From Sphingobacteriia bacterium (lineage in GTDB: Bacteria > Pseudomonadota > Alphaproteobacteria > Rickettsiales > 33-17): a DNA stretch of 64,000 nt. A program made the translations under genes and the position numbers. Shown one piece after another: positions 9,107-18,434 of the stretch. The notes below the pieces were generated by a model. It searched no databases. It worked only from the letters and a program-made list of their open reading frames with translations, and had not been told where the DNA came from. The stretch covers positions 558,001-622,000 of the forward strand of contig JAFKLR010000003.1 of the NCBI GenBank assembly GCA_017304685.1, read 5' to 3'. Position 1 is the first letter of the stretch; every line of letters begins with the position of its first letter.

Positions 9107-10758
9107 GCTATTTCTTCGACTAATTTCTTAGCGGCGCTAATTGCTTCTTCAGTTAAGTTTTCGCCGCTAAGCATTCTTGCAAGCTCATTTACTTTATCAT
9201 TAATTTCAAGTTTTCTAACTTTAGTAGTTGTTGAATTATTAGCAACTTCCTTTTTCACTAAATAGTGATTTTCAGCAAAACATGCAACTTGTGGCTGGTG
9301 GGTTACAACTAATACTTGTGTGTTAGAACTTAACTCTTTAAGTTTCCTACCGACTGCATAAGCAGTAGCTCCGCCAATACCAGTATCAATTTCATCAAAG
9401 ATTATTGTATTCGCTGTTTTTACTTCACTTAAGGCAATTTTACATGCAAGCATAAATCTAGATAGCTCACCACCTGATGCAATAGTATTTATTTTATCAA
9501 GTGGAGCACCAGGATTTGTACTTACTAAAAATATAACTTCATCAAATCCATGTTCATGCAAATGATCAATTTGTTTAATCTCAACCACAAACTGAATTCT
9601 ATCCATTTTTAAATCTTTTAATTCAGCTTTAATTCTATCTTCTAATAATTTTGCCGCTTTAATACGTTTGGAAGAAATTTCTTTGGCAAGTTTTAAATAT
9701 TCTTCTTTTATACCTATTAATTTCTTTTCAATCTTTGCTACTGAATTATCGATTGATTGAAAATTTCCGATTTTTTCTTTTATAGAATCTACATAATTTG
9801 CAAGTTCATTTACAGTACAGCGATATTTTCTTGCAGCGCTCTTAAGTTCCATAAGCCTTAGTTCAACTTGTTCTTCATCAAAATTATCATGAGAATAGGC
9901 ATTGATTTTATATTCAAGACTCGATGTAATTTCAAAAATTGTTGAATGAACGCTATCTAATTGGTCACTTAAATCCTCAAGTCCTAATTGCTCAATTAAT
10001 CCTTGATTGCGGGCAAGTATCCTTTGAGAATTACTAACTGCTTGTGAAATATTAGTGCGGATTATTTCATTATTTAAATTATGCAAAGTTTCTAACATTT
10101 TATTTTTTTGAGAAAATGTATTCTTTTTATCAATTAATTCTTCTTCTTCGTTCTCTTTAGGATCAAGCTCATTTAATTCATTTAATACAAAACTAAGGTA
10201 ATCTTGTTCTTGCTCAAGCTTTTCTTTCTGTTGTTTAAGCTCGCTAATTTCTTTAGTTAGATTTTGGTATGCAGTATATTTAGCTTTAACTTGTTCAAGT
10301 AATGCATCGTTTTCAGCAAATTCATCAAGAATAATTCGATGATAACTTTGCTCAAGCAACCAACGTTGGTCATGCTGACCATGAATTTCAATAATATGTT
10401 CCCCAATATCTTTTAAAGTGTTAATGCTCACAGGGATGTCATTTATAAAAGCTTTAGTTCTACCTTCTTTATTTATTATTCTGCGAATAATGATTGATTT
10501 ATCATAGTCTACAGCTAATTCTTCAAGTTTTACTTTAACTTTGTCGTTAATTTCAAATTCACCAATAACATATCCTTCTTCAGTTCCGTGGCGTAATAAT
10601 TTTGCAGTAGCTCTATCGCCTAAAACGAAACTTAAAGCATCAAGAAGAATAGATTTACCTGCACCGGTTTCACCAGTTAATACTGAAAGATTATGATAAA
10701 AATTAAGGCTTAGATAATCAATAAGGACGATATTTTTAATTGTTAAATTGGTTAACAT
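9103..10758 (-). CDS. recN: DNA repair protein RecN
   Basis: SMC-like ATPase acting at double-strand breaks in recombination repair. The Walker A motif GETGAGKS lies near residues 29-36. Two long coiled-coil stretches (about 155-215 and 320-375) flank the centre. The C-terminal half carries the ABC-type signature with SGGELSRFMLA, then IIFDEIDTGIGG as Walker B. The length of 551 is standard. It reads as a single gene, with gltX divergent from it. All key motifs are intact, so it should be functional. Confidence 0.95.
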   Translation of the reverse strand: MLTNLTIKNIVLIDYLSLNFYHNLSVLTGETGAGKSILLDALSFVLGDRATAKLLRHGTEEGYVIGEFEINDKVKVKLEELAVDYDKSIIIRRIINKEGRTKAFINDIPVSINTLKDIGEHIIEIHGQHDQRWLLEQSYHRIILDEFAENDALLEQVKAKYTAYQNLTKEISELKQQKEKLEQEQDYLSFVLNELNELDPKENEEEELIDKKNTFSQKNKMLETLHNLNNEIIRTNISQAVSNSQRILARNQGLIEQLGLEDLSDQLDSVHSTIFEITSSLEYKINAYSHDNFDEEQVELRLMELKSAARKYRCTVNELANYVDSIKEKIGNFQSIDNSVAKIEKKLIGIKEEYLKLAKEISSKRIKAAKLLEDRIKAELKDLKMDRIQFVVEIKQIDHLHEHGFDEVIFLVSTNPGAPLDKINTIASGGELSRFMLACKIALSEVKTANTIIFDEIDTGIGGATAYAVGRKLKELSSNTQVLVVTHQPQVACFAENHYLVKKEVANNSTTTKVRKLEINDKVNELARMLSGENLTEEAISAAKKLVEEIA

Positions 10759-10938
10759 ATGTTTAGCATAAGAGTTTATTATTAATATACTAGATACTAT
10801 AGATAAATCAAGAATTATAGGAAATATTCTCCTTACATACCACCTAATTTCACGGGATTTCCAGGAATTCAGGAAATTATTGAAATTATTAAAATTGCTG
10901 TTATTGTGTTACCTAAATAAAATTTATAAGAGTAGGAA

Positions 10939-12276
10939 ATGGGAGTAATTACAAGATTTGCACCAAGCCCAACAGGGTATTTGCATATTGGAAATATTAG
11001 AACAGCAATTGTAAATTGGCTTTTTACAAGGAAGAATAATGGTAAATTCATGCTAAGAATGGATGATACTGATCTTCAAAGATCAAAGCAAGAATATGCA
11101 GATGCTATAATTAGGGATTTAAAATGGCTTGGTCTTGATTGGGATATTTTTGCTAAACAATCCGATAGACTTGATAGATATAATGAAGTGAAGCAGCAAT
11201 TGATTAAAGATGGCAGGCTATATGCATGTTATGAAACTGCTGAAGAAATTGAGATTAAAAGAAAAATGCAGCTTTCACGTGGACTTCCTCCAATATACGA
11301 TCGTGCGGCTTTAAAGTTAACTAGTGAGCAAATTTCAAATTTTGAAAAAGAAGGTAGAAAACCGCATTATCGTTTTAAAATGCTTGAGAATGATATTAAG
11401 TGGAATGATTTGGTTAGAGGTGAAGTTAAATTTAATGGGGCTCATATTAGTGACCCTATTGTCATACGTGAAGATTCCTCAATGACTTATATCCTTTGTT
11501 CAGTAATTGATGATATTGACTATAATATCACAAATATTATTAGAGGTGAAGATCATATAAGTAATACTGCTATCCAGATCCAAATTTTTGAAGCATTGAA
11601 TGCTATGATTCCTACATTTGCCCATACCTCGCATATTGTTTCTAAAGAAGGAAAAATATCTAAAAGGTTAGGAGGGTTTGATATTGCAAGTCTTCGTGAA
11701 GACACTATGGAACCTATGACAATTTGCTCATTTTTTTCTAAAATAGGTACTTCTGATCCTGTTGAGGTTAGAAAAAGTTTAAGCGAGCTTGTAAATGATT
11801 TCGATATTTCAAAATTCAGCCGCTCTGCTGCAAATTATGAACAACAAGAATTAGTTGATCTTAATCATAAACTTGTTTCACAACTTTCATTTAATGATGT
11901 TAAAGATAAACTTATTTCATTAGGTATGGATAAGGTTAATGAATTATTTTGGGATGCAATTAAGGGTAATATCAACTTACTTAAAGATTCTAGAGAATGG
12001 TATGATATTTGTTTTAATAAAGTTAAGCCATTAATTGAAAACCCTGAACTTATAAATATCGCAATACAAACATTACCTAGTGAACCGTGGAACCTTGAGA
12101 CCTGGCCAAGTTGGATTAAAGAAATACAACAGAAAACTGATTTAAAAGGTAAAAATTTATTTATGCCACTTAGAAAAGCTTTAACAGGTTTAAAACACGG
12201 TCCTGAATTAAAAATGTTACTTGTTCTTATTGGAAGTGATAAAGCGCTAGGAAGGCTTAAAGGTAATGAAGCTTAA
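10939..12276 (+). CDS. gltX: Glutamyl-tRNA synthetase (probably non-discriminating)
   Basis: Class I aminoacyl-tRNA synthetase charging tRNA with glutamate. The HIGH motif is present as HIGN (16-19) after APSPTGYL, and the KMSKS motif as KISKR (239-243). The length of 445 fits the short alphaproteobacterial type. Since gatCAB is in this window, at least one GltX must load tRNA-Gln with Glu for amidation. Many Rickettsiales have two GltX copies, and this sequence alone does not say which one this is. The pstS-like gene overlaps its end by 11 bp, so the two are cotranscribed. Confidence 0.94.
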   Translation: MGVITRFAPSPTGYLHIGNIRTAIVNWLFTRKNNGKFMLRMDDTDLQRSKQEYADAIIRDLKWLGLDWDIFAKQSDRLDRYNEVKQQLIKDGRLYACYETAEEIEIKRKMQLSRGLPPIYDRAALKLTSEQISNFEKEGRKPHYRFKMLENDIKWNDLVRGEVKFNGAHISDPIVIREDSSMTYILCSVIDDIDYNITNIIRGEDHISNTAIQIQIFEALNAMIPTFAHTSHIVSKEGKISKRLGGFDIASLREDTMEPMTICSFFSKIGTSDPVEVRKSLSELVNDFDISKFSRSAANYEQQELVDLNHKLVSQLSFNDVKDKLISLGMDKVNELFWDAIKGNINLLKDSREWYDICFNKVKPLIENPELINIAIQTLPSEPWNLETWPSWIKEIQQKTDLKGKNLFMPLRKALTGLKHGPELKMLLVLIGSDKALGRLKGNEA

Positions 12277-13156
12277 TTTAAAATTATTATATACCATTAT
12301 TTTTATCGCTATTTCTAATTATGCTTTAGCACGAGATGTAATTCGTATTGCAGGTTCGAGTAGTATTTATCCTATAATTACTATTGTTGCTGAAGAATTT
12401 GGTTATAAATATAAACGGAAAATTCCCATTGTTGAAAGTGTTGGTACCGGTGGCGGGTTTAAACTTTTTTGCTCAGGTATTGGTGATAATTATGCTGATA
12501 TAGTTACAGCTTCACGTCCTATTAAGAAAAGTGAAATTGATTTATGCAAGAAAAACGGTATTCATGATTTAGTTACTATTAAACTTGGACATGATGGAAT
12601 AGTTTTTGTAACTTCAAAAGGCTCGAAGTTATCGAGTTTATCAATTAACCAGTTATTTAAAGCTCTTACGAATAAAAAAATATATGAATGGAATGAAGTA
12701 GATGCTTCTCTTCCTAAAAGTGAAATAATGATTTACGGACCAGATTCAAATACCGGAAATTATGAAATTATTTATGACCAAATATTAAAAGCTAATTGTA
12801 CGAAAAGCAATGAATGCTTTATTAGGAATGATGGCGTATATATTGAAAATGGTAATAATCAAAACATAATTATGCATAAAGTTTTAATTAATGAAAATTC
12901 AATTGGAATTATACCTTATACATTTTTTATTGAACATGATGATGAAGTTAATTTAATTAAAATTGATAATATTTTACCAAGTTACAATAGTATTAAGCAA
13001 AAAAAATATAAACTTTCCCGTGAGCTTCTTTTATATGTTAAGGTTAAACATATTGATTTAATCCCTGGATTAAAAGAATTTATTAGCTACTTAAAATCTG
13101 ATGAAGTTTCAGGTGAAGAGGGTATGATTGCTAAAAAGGGTATAATTACAAAGTAA
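12266..13156 (+). CDS. PstS-like phosphate-binding periplasmic protein
   Basis: A 296-residue solute-binding protein of the PstS/PBP-like superfamily. A signal peptide (1-22, ending Ala-Leu-Ala) is followed by the typical start RIAGSSSIYPI and the VGTGGGF binding-loop pattern near residue 60. This loop binds phosphate in PstS. No pstCAB or phoU genes are next to it, so its partner permease must be elsewhere or it works alone. It overlaps gltX by 11 bp, an unusual partner that suggests rearrangement. The family is fairly clear; the substrate is inferred. Confidence 0.8.
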   Translation: MKLNLKLLYTIIFIAISNYALARDVIRIAGSSSIYPIITIVAEEFGYKYKRKIPIVESVGTGGGFKLFCSGIGDNYADIVTASRPIKKSEIDLCKKNGIHDLVTIKLGHDGIVFVTSKGSKLSSLSINQLFKALTNKKIYEWNEVDASLPKSEIMIYGPDSNTGNYEIIYDQILKANCTKSNECFIRNDGVYIENGNNQNIIMHKVLINENSIGIIPYTFFIEHDDEVNLIKIDNILPSYNSIKQKKYKLSRELLLYVKVKHIDLIPGLKEFISYLKSDEVSGEEGMIAKKGIITK

Positions 13157-13342
13157 TTCTAGCGTTATGATTTTAAAATTATTTTTTTAATGTCTTTTTG
13201 TTAAAATCTTTGTAATAGAATTTGTATTAACAAAAATTAAATAAATATTTAATCTGATTATTTTAATAATAATTATTGGAATTTAAAAATTTTATCTTAC
13301 AATAAGTGAAATATTATAAATTTTAAATAGGAAAAAATATAT

Positions 13343-14083
13343 ATGCCTGGTGGAGAAGCCCAAAGAATTCAACCTTATCCGAAACATCTTTGGTTTCTTA
13401 TTTTATCATATTCAATGATTATCGTGCAATCGAACTGGTTTGATGTACGTATAATTAGAATATTTAATATGGATACAGATGCAGGTACTTTAGTTTTTCC
13501 ACTTACATTCCTCCTTTCAGATGTTATTACAGAAGTTTATGGATATAAACAAGCCAGAAGGGCAATTTGGTGCGGATTTTTATTTAATGTTATTTGTATT
13601 GTTTATGGTCAAATTATTACTTCATTTCCAAGCCCTGAATATGCCACTCATAACCAAATGTTTGATAATTTCCTTATATTAAATATTAGGATAATATTTT
13701 CCTCTTTTGTAAGTTATATGATTTCAGAGCCTGTGAATTCTTTTATTATGGCTAAAATGAAAATTAATTTTAAAGGCCAACATATGGGGATTAGGTTTAT
13801 TCTTTCCACTGTTGTGGCAGCGCTTTTAGATAGTGGTATTTTCGCGGTACTTGCTTATTACGGTACAATGAGTCATATGGAACTTTTTAATTTAATTATT
13901 ACAATGTGGTTTATAAGAATTGTAATTGAAGTAATAGGTCTTCCACTTTCGACATGGCTTGCGGGTTATTTAAAGAAAATTGAGCATCTAGATATTTATG
14001 ATAATAAAACTAATTTTACTATATTCAGCTTAGATGGTGATTATTCTACCAATAGTAATAAATTTATAGAGGAAGAGGCTTAA
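13343..14083 (+). CDS. yhhQ: YhhQ-family queuosine precursor transporter
   Basis: A 246-residue membrane protein with about six helices and the family hallmark LVFPLTFLLSDVITEVYGYKQAR (residues about 50-72, given in part). Members import queuosine precursors (preQ0/preQ1 or queuine) used for tRNA wobble modification. An intracellular bacterium without the de novo pathway would take these from its host. No other queuosine genes are in the window. The start at 13343 lies after an A/T-rich leader with AGGA. The gene runs tail to tail with ruvX with only a 3-bp gap. Confidence 0.87.
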   Translation: MPGGEAQRIQPYPKHLWFLILSYSMIIVQSNWFDVRIIRIFNMDTDAGTLVFPLTFLLSDVITEVYGYKQARRAIWCGFLFNVICIVYGQIITSFPSPEYATHNQMFDNFLILNIRIIFSSFVSYMISEPVNSFIMAKMKINFKGQHMGIRFILSTVVAALLDSGIFAVLAYYGTMSHMELFNLIITMWFIRIVIEVIGLPLSTWLAGYLKKIEHLDIYDNKTNFTIFSLDGDYSTNSNKFIEEEA

Positions 14084-14086
14084 AAC

Positions 14087-14563
14087 TTATTGCTGTAAAG
14101 TAAAGGAATTCAATACGTCTTGTAAAATAATATTTGCAGATACTTTATCATCTTGATCGTTTCTTTTCTTTCTAGTGAACTCAAAATGTGAAAGAGCATT
14201 GTTAGCCATTTTAGTTGTAAATCTTTCATCAAAAAGTAAAATTGGTAAATTAATTAAAGTGCTAATTTTATTTGCTTTTTCTAAGATTTTTTTGCAAGCC
14301 TCACCTTCATTTCCGTTCATTTCTAAAGGCCAACCTATTACAATTCCGGTTATATTATAATCTATACAAATTTTACTTAAATTATTCAGATCATTTATAT
14401 TTATTACTTGGAGAGAAGAAGAAAGCCTTCTAAAGTCGTCTGAAAGAGCGAGGCCAATTTTTTTTCCTCCTATATCAAGCCCTAAAATTGGGCCTGATGA
14501 AGGAAGATTTAATTTAAATTCGGCAATTGTTTTAAATATCATTTTAAGTAACAAAACTACCAA
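14087..14563 (-). CDS. ruvX: RuvX/YqgF Holliday-junction resolvase-like nuclease
   Basis: An RNase H-fold protein of the YqgF family, linked to Holliday-junction resolution and pre-16S rRNA end processing. Visible are GLDIGGKKIGLALSD (about 28-42, with the first catalytic Asp), VIGWPLEMNG in the middle, and LLFDERFTT (second acidic site). The length of 158 is normal. The start overlaps the cytochrome b561 gene by 7 bp, so they are cotranscribed. An internal ATG seven codons later (14542) would also fit the family's usual N-terminus. Confidence 0.88.
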   Translation of the reverse strand: MVVLLLKMIFKTIAEFKLNLPSSGPILGLDIGGKKIGLALSDDFRRLSSSLQVININDLNNLSKICIDYNITGIVIGWPLEMNGNEGEACKKILEKANKISTLINLPILLFDERFTTKMANNALSHFEFTRKKRNDQDDKVSANIILQDVLNSFTLQQ

Positions 14564-15075
14564 ATCCGCTTTAATATATTTATTTTATCAAAAAAGTAAT
14601 GCTTAAATACCGCTAGAACATGGATAATTATAAGGTAAATAAGAATGTTTGCTGCAATACCATGAGTTTTCCAAAAAAATGTACCGAATTCATGATTAAT
14701 TGGTAAAAAAGATGGAATAGCGAAATCAAATATTTTAATTGGATGACCACCAAAATATGACATTAAATAGCCAGAAATTGGAACAATAAGCATTAATAAA
14801 TATAAAGTTTTATGTGTTAAGTTTGATAGCCAAATTTCATATCTTTTAAAAACATTTGGTGCAGGTGGGATATTACTTTTTAATCTAATTATAACTCTTG
14901 CAATAACAAGTAACATTACGAAGAAACCTATAGCTTTATGAATCCCAAAAAGTTGAAATTTAAAAGGGTCTTCTTTTGGGAGTTCTACCATTATGACACC
15001 TATTGTAAGTAATGCGATTAAAGCTACGCCTACAACCCAGTGCATGATACGCATATTTAAAGAATATTTTTCCAT
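14557..15075 (-). CDS. Cytochrome b561-family membrane protein
   Basis: A 172-residue protein with four membrane helices and the paired histidines of the bacterial CybB/b561 type: His in MRIMHWVVG (about 12), in FGIHKAIGF (about 46), and in the last helices (THGIAAN and IIIHVLAVFKH). These would hold two b hemes that pass electrons between ubiquinol and acceptors in the inner membrane. It is the first gene of a pair with ruvX. The physiological role (superoxide oxidation or quinol use) is not shown by the sequence. Confidence 0.85.
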   Translation of the reverse strand: MEKYSLNMRIMHWVVGVALIALLTIGVIMVELPKEDPFKFQLFGIHKAIGFFVMLLVIARVIIRLKSNIPPAPNVFKRYEIWLSNLTHKTLYLLMLIVPISGYLMSYFGGHPIKIFDFAIPSFLPINHEFGTFFWKTHGIAANILIYLIIIHVLAVFKHYFFDKINILKRIW

Positions 15076-15168
15076 ATGTTAACTCATTAATTATTGTGTC
15101 TTATTTATATATAACTTACTATATAAGCTTGATTTTGTAAATTAAAACCAGGTAGAGGAATAAATTAT

Positions 15169-15813
15169 ATGCAGATAAAAGAATATAGAAAAAGTATAGA
15201 AAATCAGAAATCTTTTGGCGCTAATATAAATGATGATTCTTCAAGCATTACCTTATTCCATCAACTTTACCAAACTGAACTAGATGTTCCAAAAGAAAGA
15301 TTTTTTAAAGTGATGATAGCTCTGCAAAAGTTATTTGTTAAATATGAAGAGGGAAGAGAATATTATATTAATGTATTATATTGGCTTATAAATTTAGCTA
15401 ATGATATGAAGTTTAATTTACCTTTTAAGTATACCACACAGGAAGAAAATAATGTTAAATCTCTTTTACAAAAAATAGGTATACTTAGTAAAGATAATAT
15501 TCTTGATATAGCAGCGAAAAATATTATTCTTTATTCTTTTCCTGAATTTGAAATTAAGGAAAATAGCGAAATTGAACTTCAGCTAATAATACCTATTAAA
15601 AGTGACATTGTTCAAACTAAGCTCAGCGAAAAAATAATTAGGCGTGTTAGTAATTATGAAGTATGGGAAGAATATTTTGATCAACTTCATATAAGAGGCG
15701 GAATAATTGATATTGCGCTTTTATTTAATAAAAATATAAAAGCAAAATCCTTACCTGAAAGTTTTAGAAATGAAGGAAGAGGAGAGAGAAAAGTTCAAAG
15801 CATTTTATATTAA
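15169..15813 (+). CDS. Hypothetical soluble protein
   Basis: 214 residues of no recognised family, without signal peptide or membrane helix. Helix-rich, with a Tyr/Phe-rich centre (about 55-90) and a basic, Gly/Arg-rich end (about 195-210). The start is supported by GTAGAGGAA upstream. It stands alone between the divergent cytochrome b561 gene and the palindrome-rich spacer at 15814-16171. Function unknown. Confidence 0.6.
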   Translation: MQIKEYRKSIENQKSFGANINDDSSSITLFHQLYQTELDVPKERFFKVMIALQKLFVKYEEGREYYINVLYWLINLANDMKFNLPFKYTTQEENNVKSLLQKIGILSKDNILDIAAKNIILYSFPEFEIKENSEIELQLIIPIKSDIVQTKLSEKIIRRVSNYEVWEEYFDQLHIRGGIIDIALLFNKNIKAKSLPESFRNEGRGERKVQSILY

Positions 15814-16171
15814 TTGTTTTTTTTGAACACGTTTTACGGTTCACCAAAATGATTTTGGTGTTAAAACTAAAATAAAAATATTTTAGTTAAGGTAAATAGA
15901 AGAGGTTTGAAAGCAAAACAGCTTAAGTATGATTAGTAATGTATTTATAGTTAGACTTAATTGATTTATTAAGTATAGGCTAGCCTATTTAATTAAATTA
16001 AAATCTTTAGTTTTATCTGCGCAGATATGTAAACAAGATTTATGTATAAACTCAAATTCCCATAAAAATTTATACATAAATATAAATTAACAAACCAAAA
16101 ATTTTCTGTCAAATTTCTGAAGTGAATTTGTTTATATATAAATCAGTAGGTTATAAAAATTATTATTTTTT
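15814..16171. repeat. Gene-free spacer with a cluster of palindromes
   Basis: No credible gene in 358 bp. Within about 240 bp there are five perfect inverted repeats: 15842-15850/15852-15860; 15865-15873/15880-15888; palindrome 15975-15988 (ATAGGCTAGCCTAT); palindrome 16014-16027 (TATCTGCGCAGATA); and a 13-bp pair 16038-16050/16069-16081 with an 18-nt loop. The first two can act as tandem terminators for the upstream gene. The two uninterrupted palindromes look more like protein-binding sites, and the last like an RNA hairpin. No DnaA-box cluster or tRNA was seen. Confidence 0.6.
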
Positions 16172-16834
16172 TTACGCTTTATTTAGTGGAATATTCAAAT
16201 AAGTTTTAATATGTTTAAGCGCAATTTCTAACCCTTCGTATGAGATATAATGCCCAACTCCATGCATTGTATGCGCATGAACATCTAAATCATTTTCAGA
16301 AAGTGTGGTTAAAGCAATATTCATTGATTCATAAGCCACTACATCGTCTTGGTCACCGTGAAGTAAACAAATTTTTGGACGGGATTTAATTTCGTCTTTA
16401 AGTGTGGCTGGAGAAATTAAAGCACCTGAAAACCCAATTAGACCTGCTATTGGTTTATTTCTTCTAAGAATTGTGTGAAGAGAAGTGTAGGTACCTTGTG
16501 AAAACCCTAAAACAATTAATTTGTCTTCCGTTAAGTTAAAGCGCTTTAATTGATAGTCAATATATTCATTTAACGCTTTCTCTGCATTTCTAAGTAGTGA
16601 AATCATTACACTTGGGGTTCTATCATTTAAGCTAAACCATTGATATCCTTCGCCACCCATTTCACACCTTTCAGGAGCATTTGGTGAAAGAAAATGAGTA
16701 GTTGGTAAATCATTGCTCATGAATTTTGCTATATCTAGTAAATTGTAGCCATCTGCACCATAGCCATGCAGCGTAATTACTAATGAATCTGGTTTATTAC
16801 CAGAAATTGGTGGAACTTCAGGGCCTGTAATCAT
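16172..16834 (-). CDS. Carboxylesterase/phospholipase (alpha/beta hydrolase, APT-like)
   Basis: A 220-residue serine hydrolase of the carboxylesterase/acyl-protein-thioesterase family. The oxyanion region TLHGYGADG lies at 21-29, the nucleophile elbow GFSQG has Ser112, the acid lies in HGDQDD (159-164), and the catalytic His is His195 in GVGHYIS. The triad is complete. There is no signal peptide, so it is likely cytoplasmic, cleaving small esters or acyl groups. Single gene, with the palindrome-rich spacer at its 3' side. Confidence 0.88.
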   Translation of the reverse strand: MITGPEVPPISGNKPDSLVITLHGYGADGYNLLDIAKFMSNDLPTTHFLSPNAPERCEMGGEGYQWFSLNDRTPSVMISLLRNAEKALNEYIDYQLKRFNLTEDKLIVLGFSQGTYTSLHTILRRNKPIAGLIGFSGALISPATLKDEIKSRPKICLLHGDQDDVVAYESMNIALTTLSENDLDVHAHTMHGVGHYISYEGLEIALKHIKTYLNIPLNKA

Positions 16835-17018
16835 ATGTAGATGTATCCGTTAATTATAATTTTTGTTTAGTGAGATTACATTAAAATTACAAATATTACA
16901 AGTTATTGATAATTAAATATTTAAAACTACTTGATAATTATAAATTAAACTTGAAATTTATTAATATTTAACATATAATTAACTCAAAATAATAAATTAA
17001 TCAAAAATTAGTAAACTC

Positions 17019-18434
17019 ATGAAAAAATCTTTAATTAGAAAATCTAACTCGTTTTTAGTCAATAATTTGTTTTCTGAAAATGAATTAAAGGCTTGTAATA
17101 CACCTTTAGAAAATTCTGAAGATGTTATTTTAAATAAAATCAAACACTTTAATTTTGATACAAATGTTGAAAATTCAATTGAGTTTATAGATCGCTTAAC
17201 TAAAAATATTTTATTATTTGATGATTTTATTACCCAATTATATCTTTTAAAGATGTTAAAGGATAATATTGATACTAATCTAAATAGTCTTGAGGATTTA
17301 AACCAAAGAAGAGTTAGAGGTTATCAAGTTAAAGTTTTTAGTGATATTTTGCTCAATATTATACATAATTACGAATTAGATGAAGAAGAAAAAGCAAAAA
17401 GAATTATAGAAATTTTTAAGCTTGATAACAACATTCTTCAATATGTTCCATTGTTTTTTCAAAACCAAGGTTATGTATTTAATAGATGGGGCGGGGAGTT
17501 TAATCATTCAGGAATGTTATTAAGCGACATTGTAGGACATGAAAAAACTCAAAACTTATTTGATACATATTTTTCTAAGGATCCCGTAAAAAAATCTATA
17601 TTTTATAGATATTTTAATGCTAAAAAATGGTTTGAAACAAGTGATTTAGAAGGTCCTTTTTATGAAAATGTTCAAAAGGAAACAGAAGATACGATAATAA
17701 GTAATAATTTTTCATTAACCATGTTTGAACTTTCTGATAATAATGAGGGATGGAAAGAATTTTATAGATTTAATGATAAACATAAGTGTTCAAATCACTG
17801 TCCTGATCATTGTTCTAGGGATACGCGAAGAAAATATTTTTCAAAGCCAAAACTTGAGCAAGTTGATAATTTAAAATTTGAAAAGGAAGATGAAAAATTA
17901 GCTTTAATATATGCTGCCGATTTTGCCACTTTTAAATATACTTCTCCCAATAAAAGTGAGGCCATTAAAAATTTACTAAAAGAACATAATAAAATAGTTT
18001 TTAAAGATAATAACTCAGAAATAGTAATGAAAGTACCAGATTTCTATTCAAGCAGAATTTCTCGTATAGAAGAAACTATGAAAGGATTACTTGCAGTTAC
18101 ACCTAAATGGAGCACAAGACAAAAAATTAGATTAGTAATGTTTTCAAATAAGGCTATAAACTTTTTATTAGGTGAAAGTGTAATAAAAAATATTCAATAT
18201 GTTATTAAATCAGTTTTTTCGCTTGCATTATCATATATTGGACTTTCATATTTTAATCCTAATTATACTACACGCTCATTTTTAAAATGTGCAGCAGCAA
18301 CATTTGCAAGCTTACAGACAGCTCATACATTAGCTTATGCTATTCCTACATCGCATTCTGAACAGCTTAAAAATGGAATAAAATGTTTTAGAGAAATTAA
18401 AAAGGAAGAGAGTGCTAGAAAAATAATTAGCTAA
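17019..18434 (+). CDS. Hypothetical protein with Cys/His cluster and C-terminal membrane segments
   Basis: 471 residues, no recognised family. A compact Cys/His group, C257-x3-C261-x3-C265 with His255, His260 and His264, could bind a metal. Helical regions lie on both sides. Residues about 375-445 hold two hydrophobic stretches. The segment FSNKAINFL just before them resembles FANRVKNFL/FANFVKNTL at the same place in the tandem paralogues at 54278-56909, so it may be a distant relative; this is weak evidence. No signal peptide. Its last 4 bp overlap the end of the convergent ubiH-like gene. Confidence 0.65.
   Translation: MKKSLIRKSNSFLVNNLFSENELKACNTPLENSEDVILNKIKHFNFDTNVENSIEFIDRLTKNILLFDDFITQLYLLKMLKDNIDTNLNSLEDLNQRRVRGYQVKVFSDILLNIIHNYELDEEEKAKRIIEIFKLDNNILQYVPLFFQNQGYVFNRWGGEFNHSGMLLSDIVGHEKTQNLFDTYFSKDPVKKSIFYRYFNAKKWFETSDLEGPFYENVQKETEDTIISNNFSLTMFELSDNNEGWKEFYRFNDKHKCSNHCPDHCSRDTRRKYFSKPKLEQVDNLKFEKEDEKLALIYAADFATFKYTSPNKSEAIKNLLKEHNKIVFKDNNSEIVMKVPDFYSSRISRIEETMKGLLAVTPKWSTRQKIRLVMFSNKAINFLLGESVIKNIQYVIKSVFSLALSYIGLSYFNPNYTTRSFLKCAAATFASLQTAHTLAYAIPTSHSEQLKNGIKCFREIKKEESARKIIS

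Noticed and set aside
15957-15972. TTAA-N8-TTAA, like a CtrA site
   Set aside because: The CtrA site needs a 7-base spacer; TTAA pairs are common in such A/T-rich DNA.
15814-16171. Replication origin in the palindrome-rich spacer
   Set aside because: No DnaA-box cluster and no origin-linked genes nearby.
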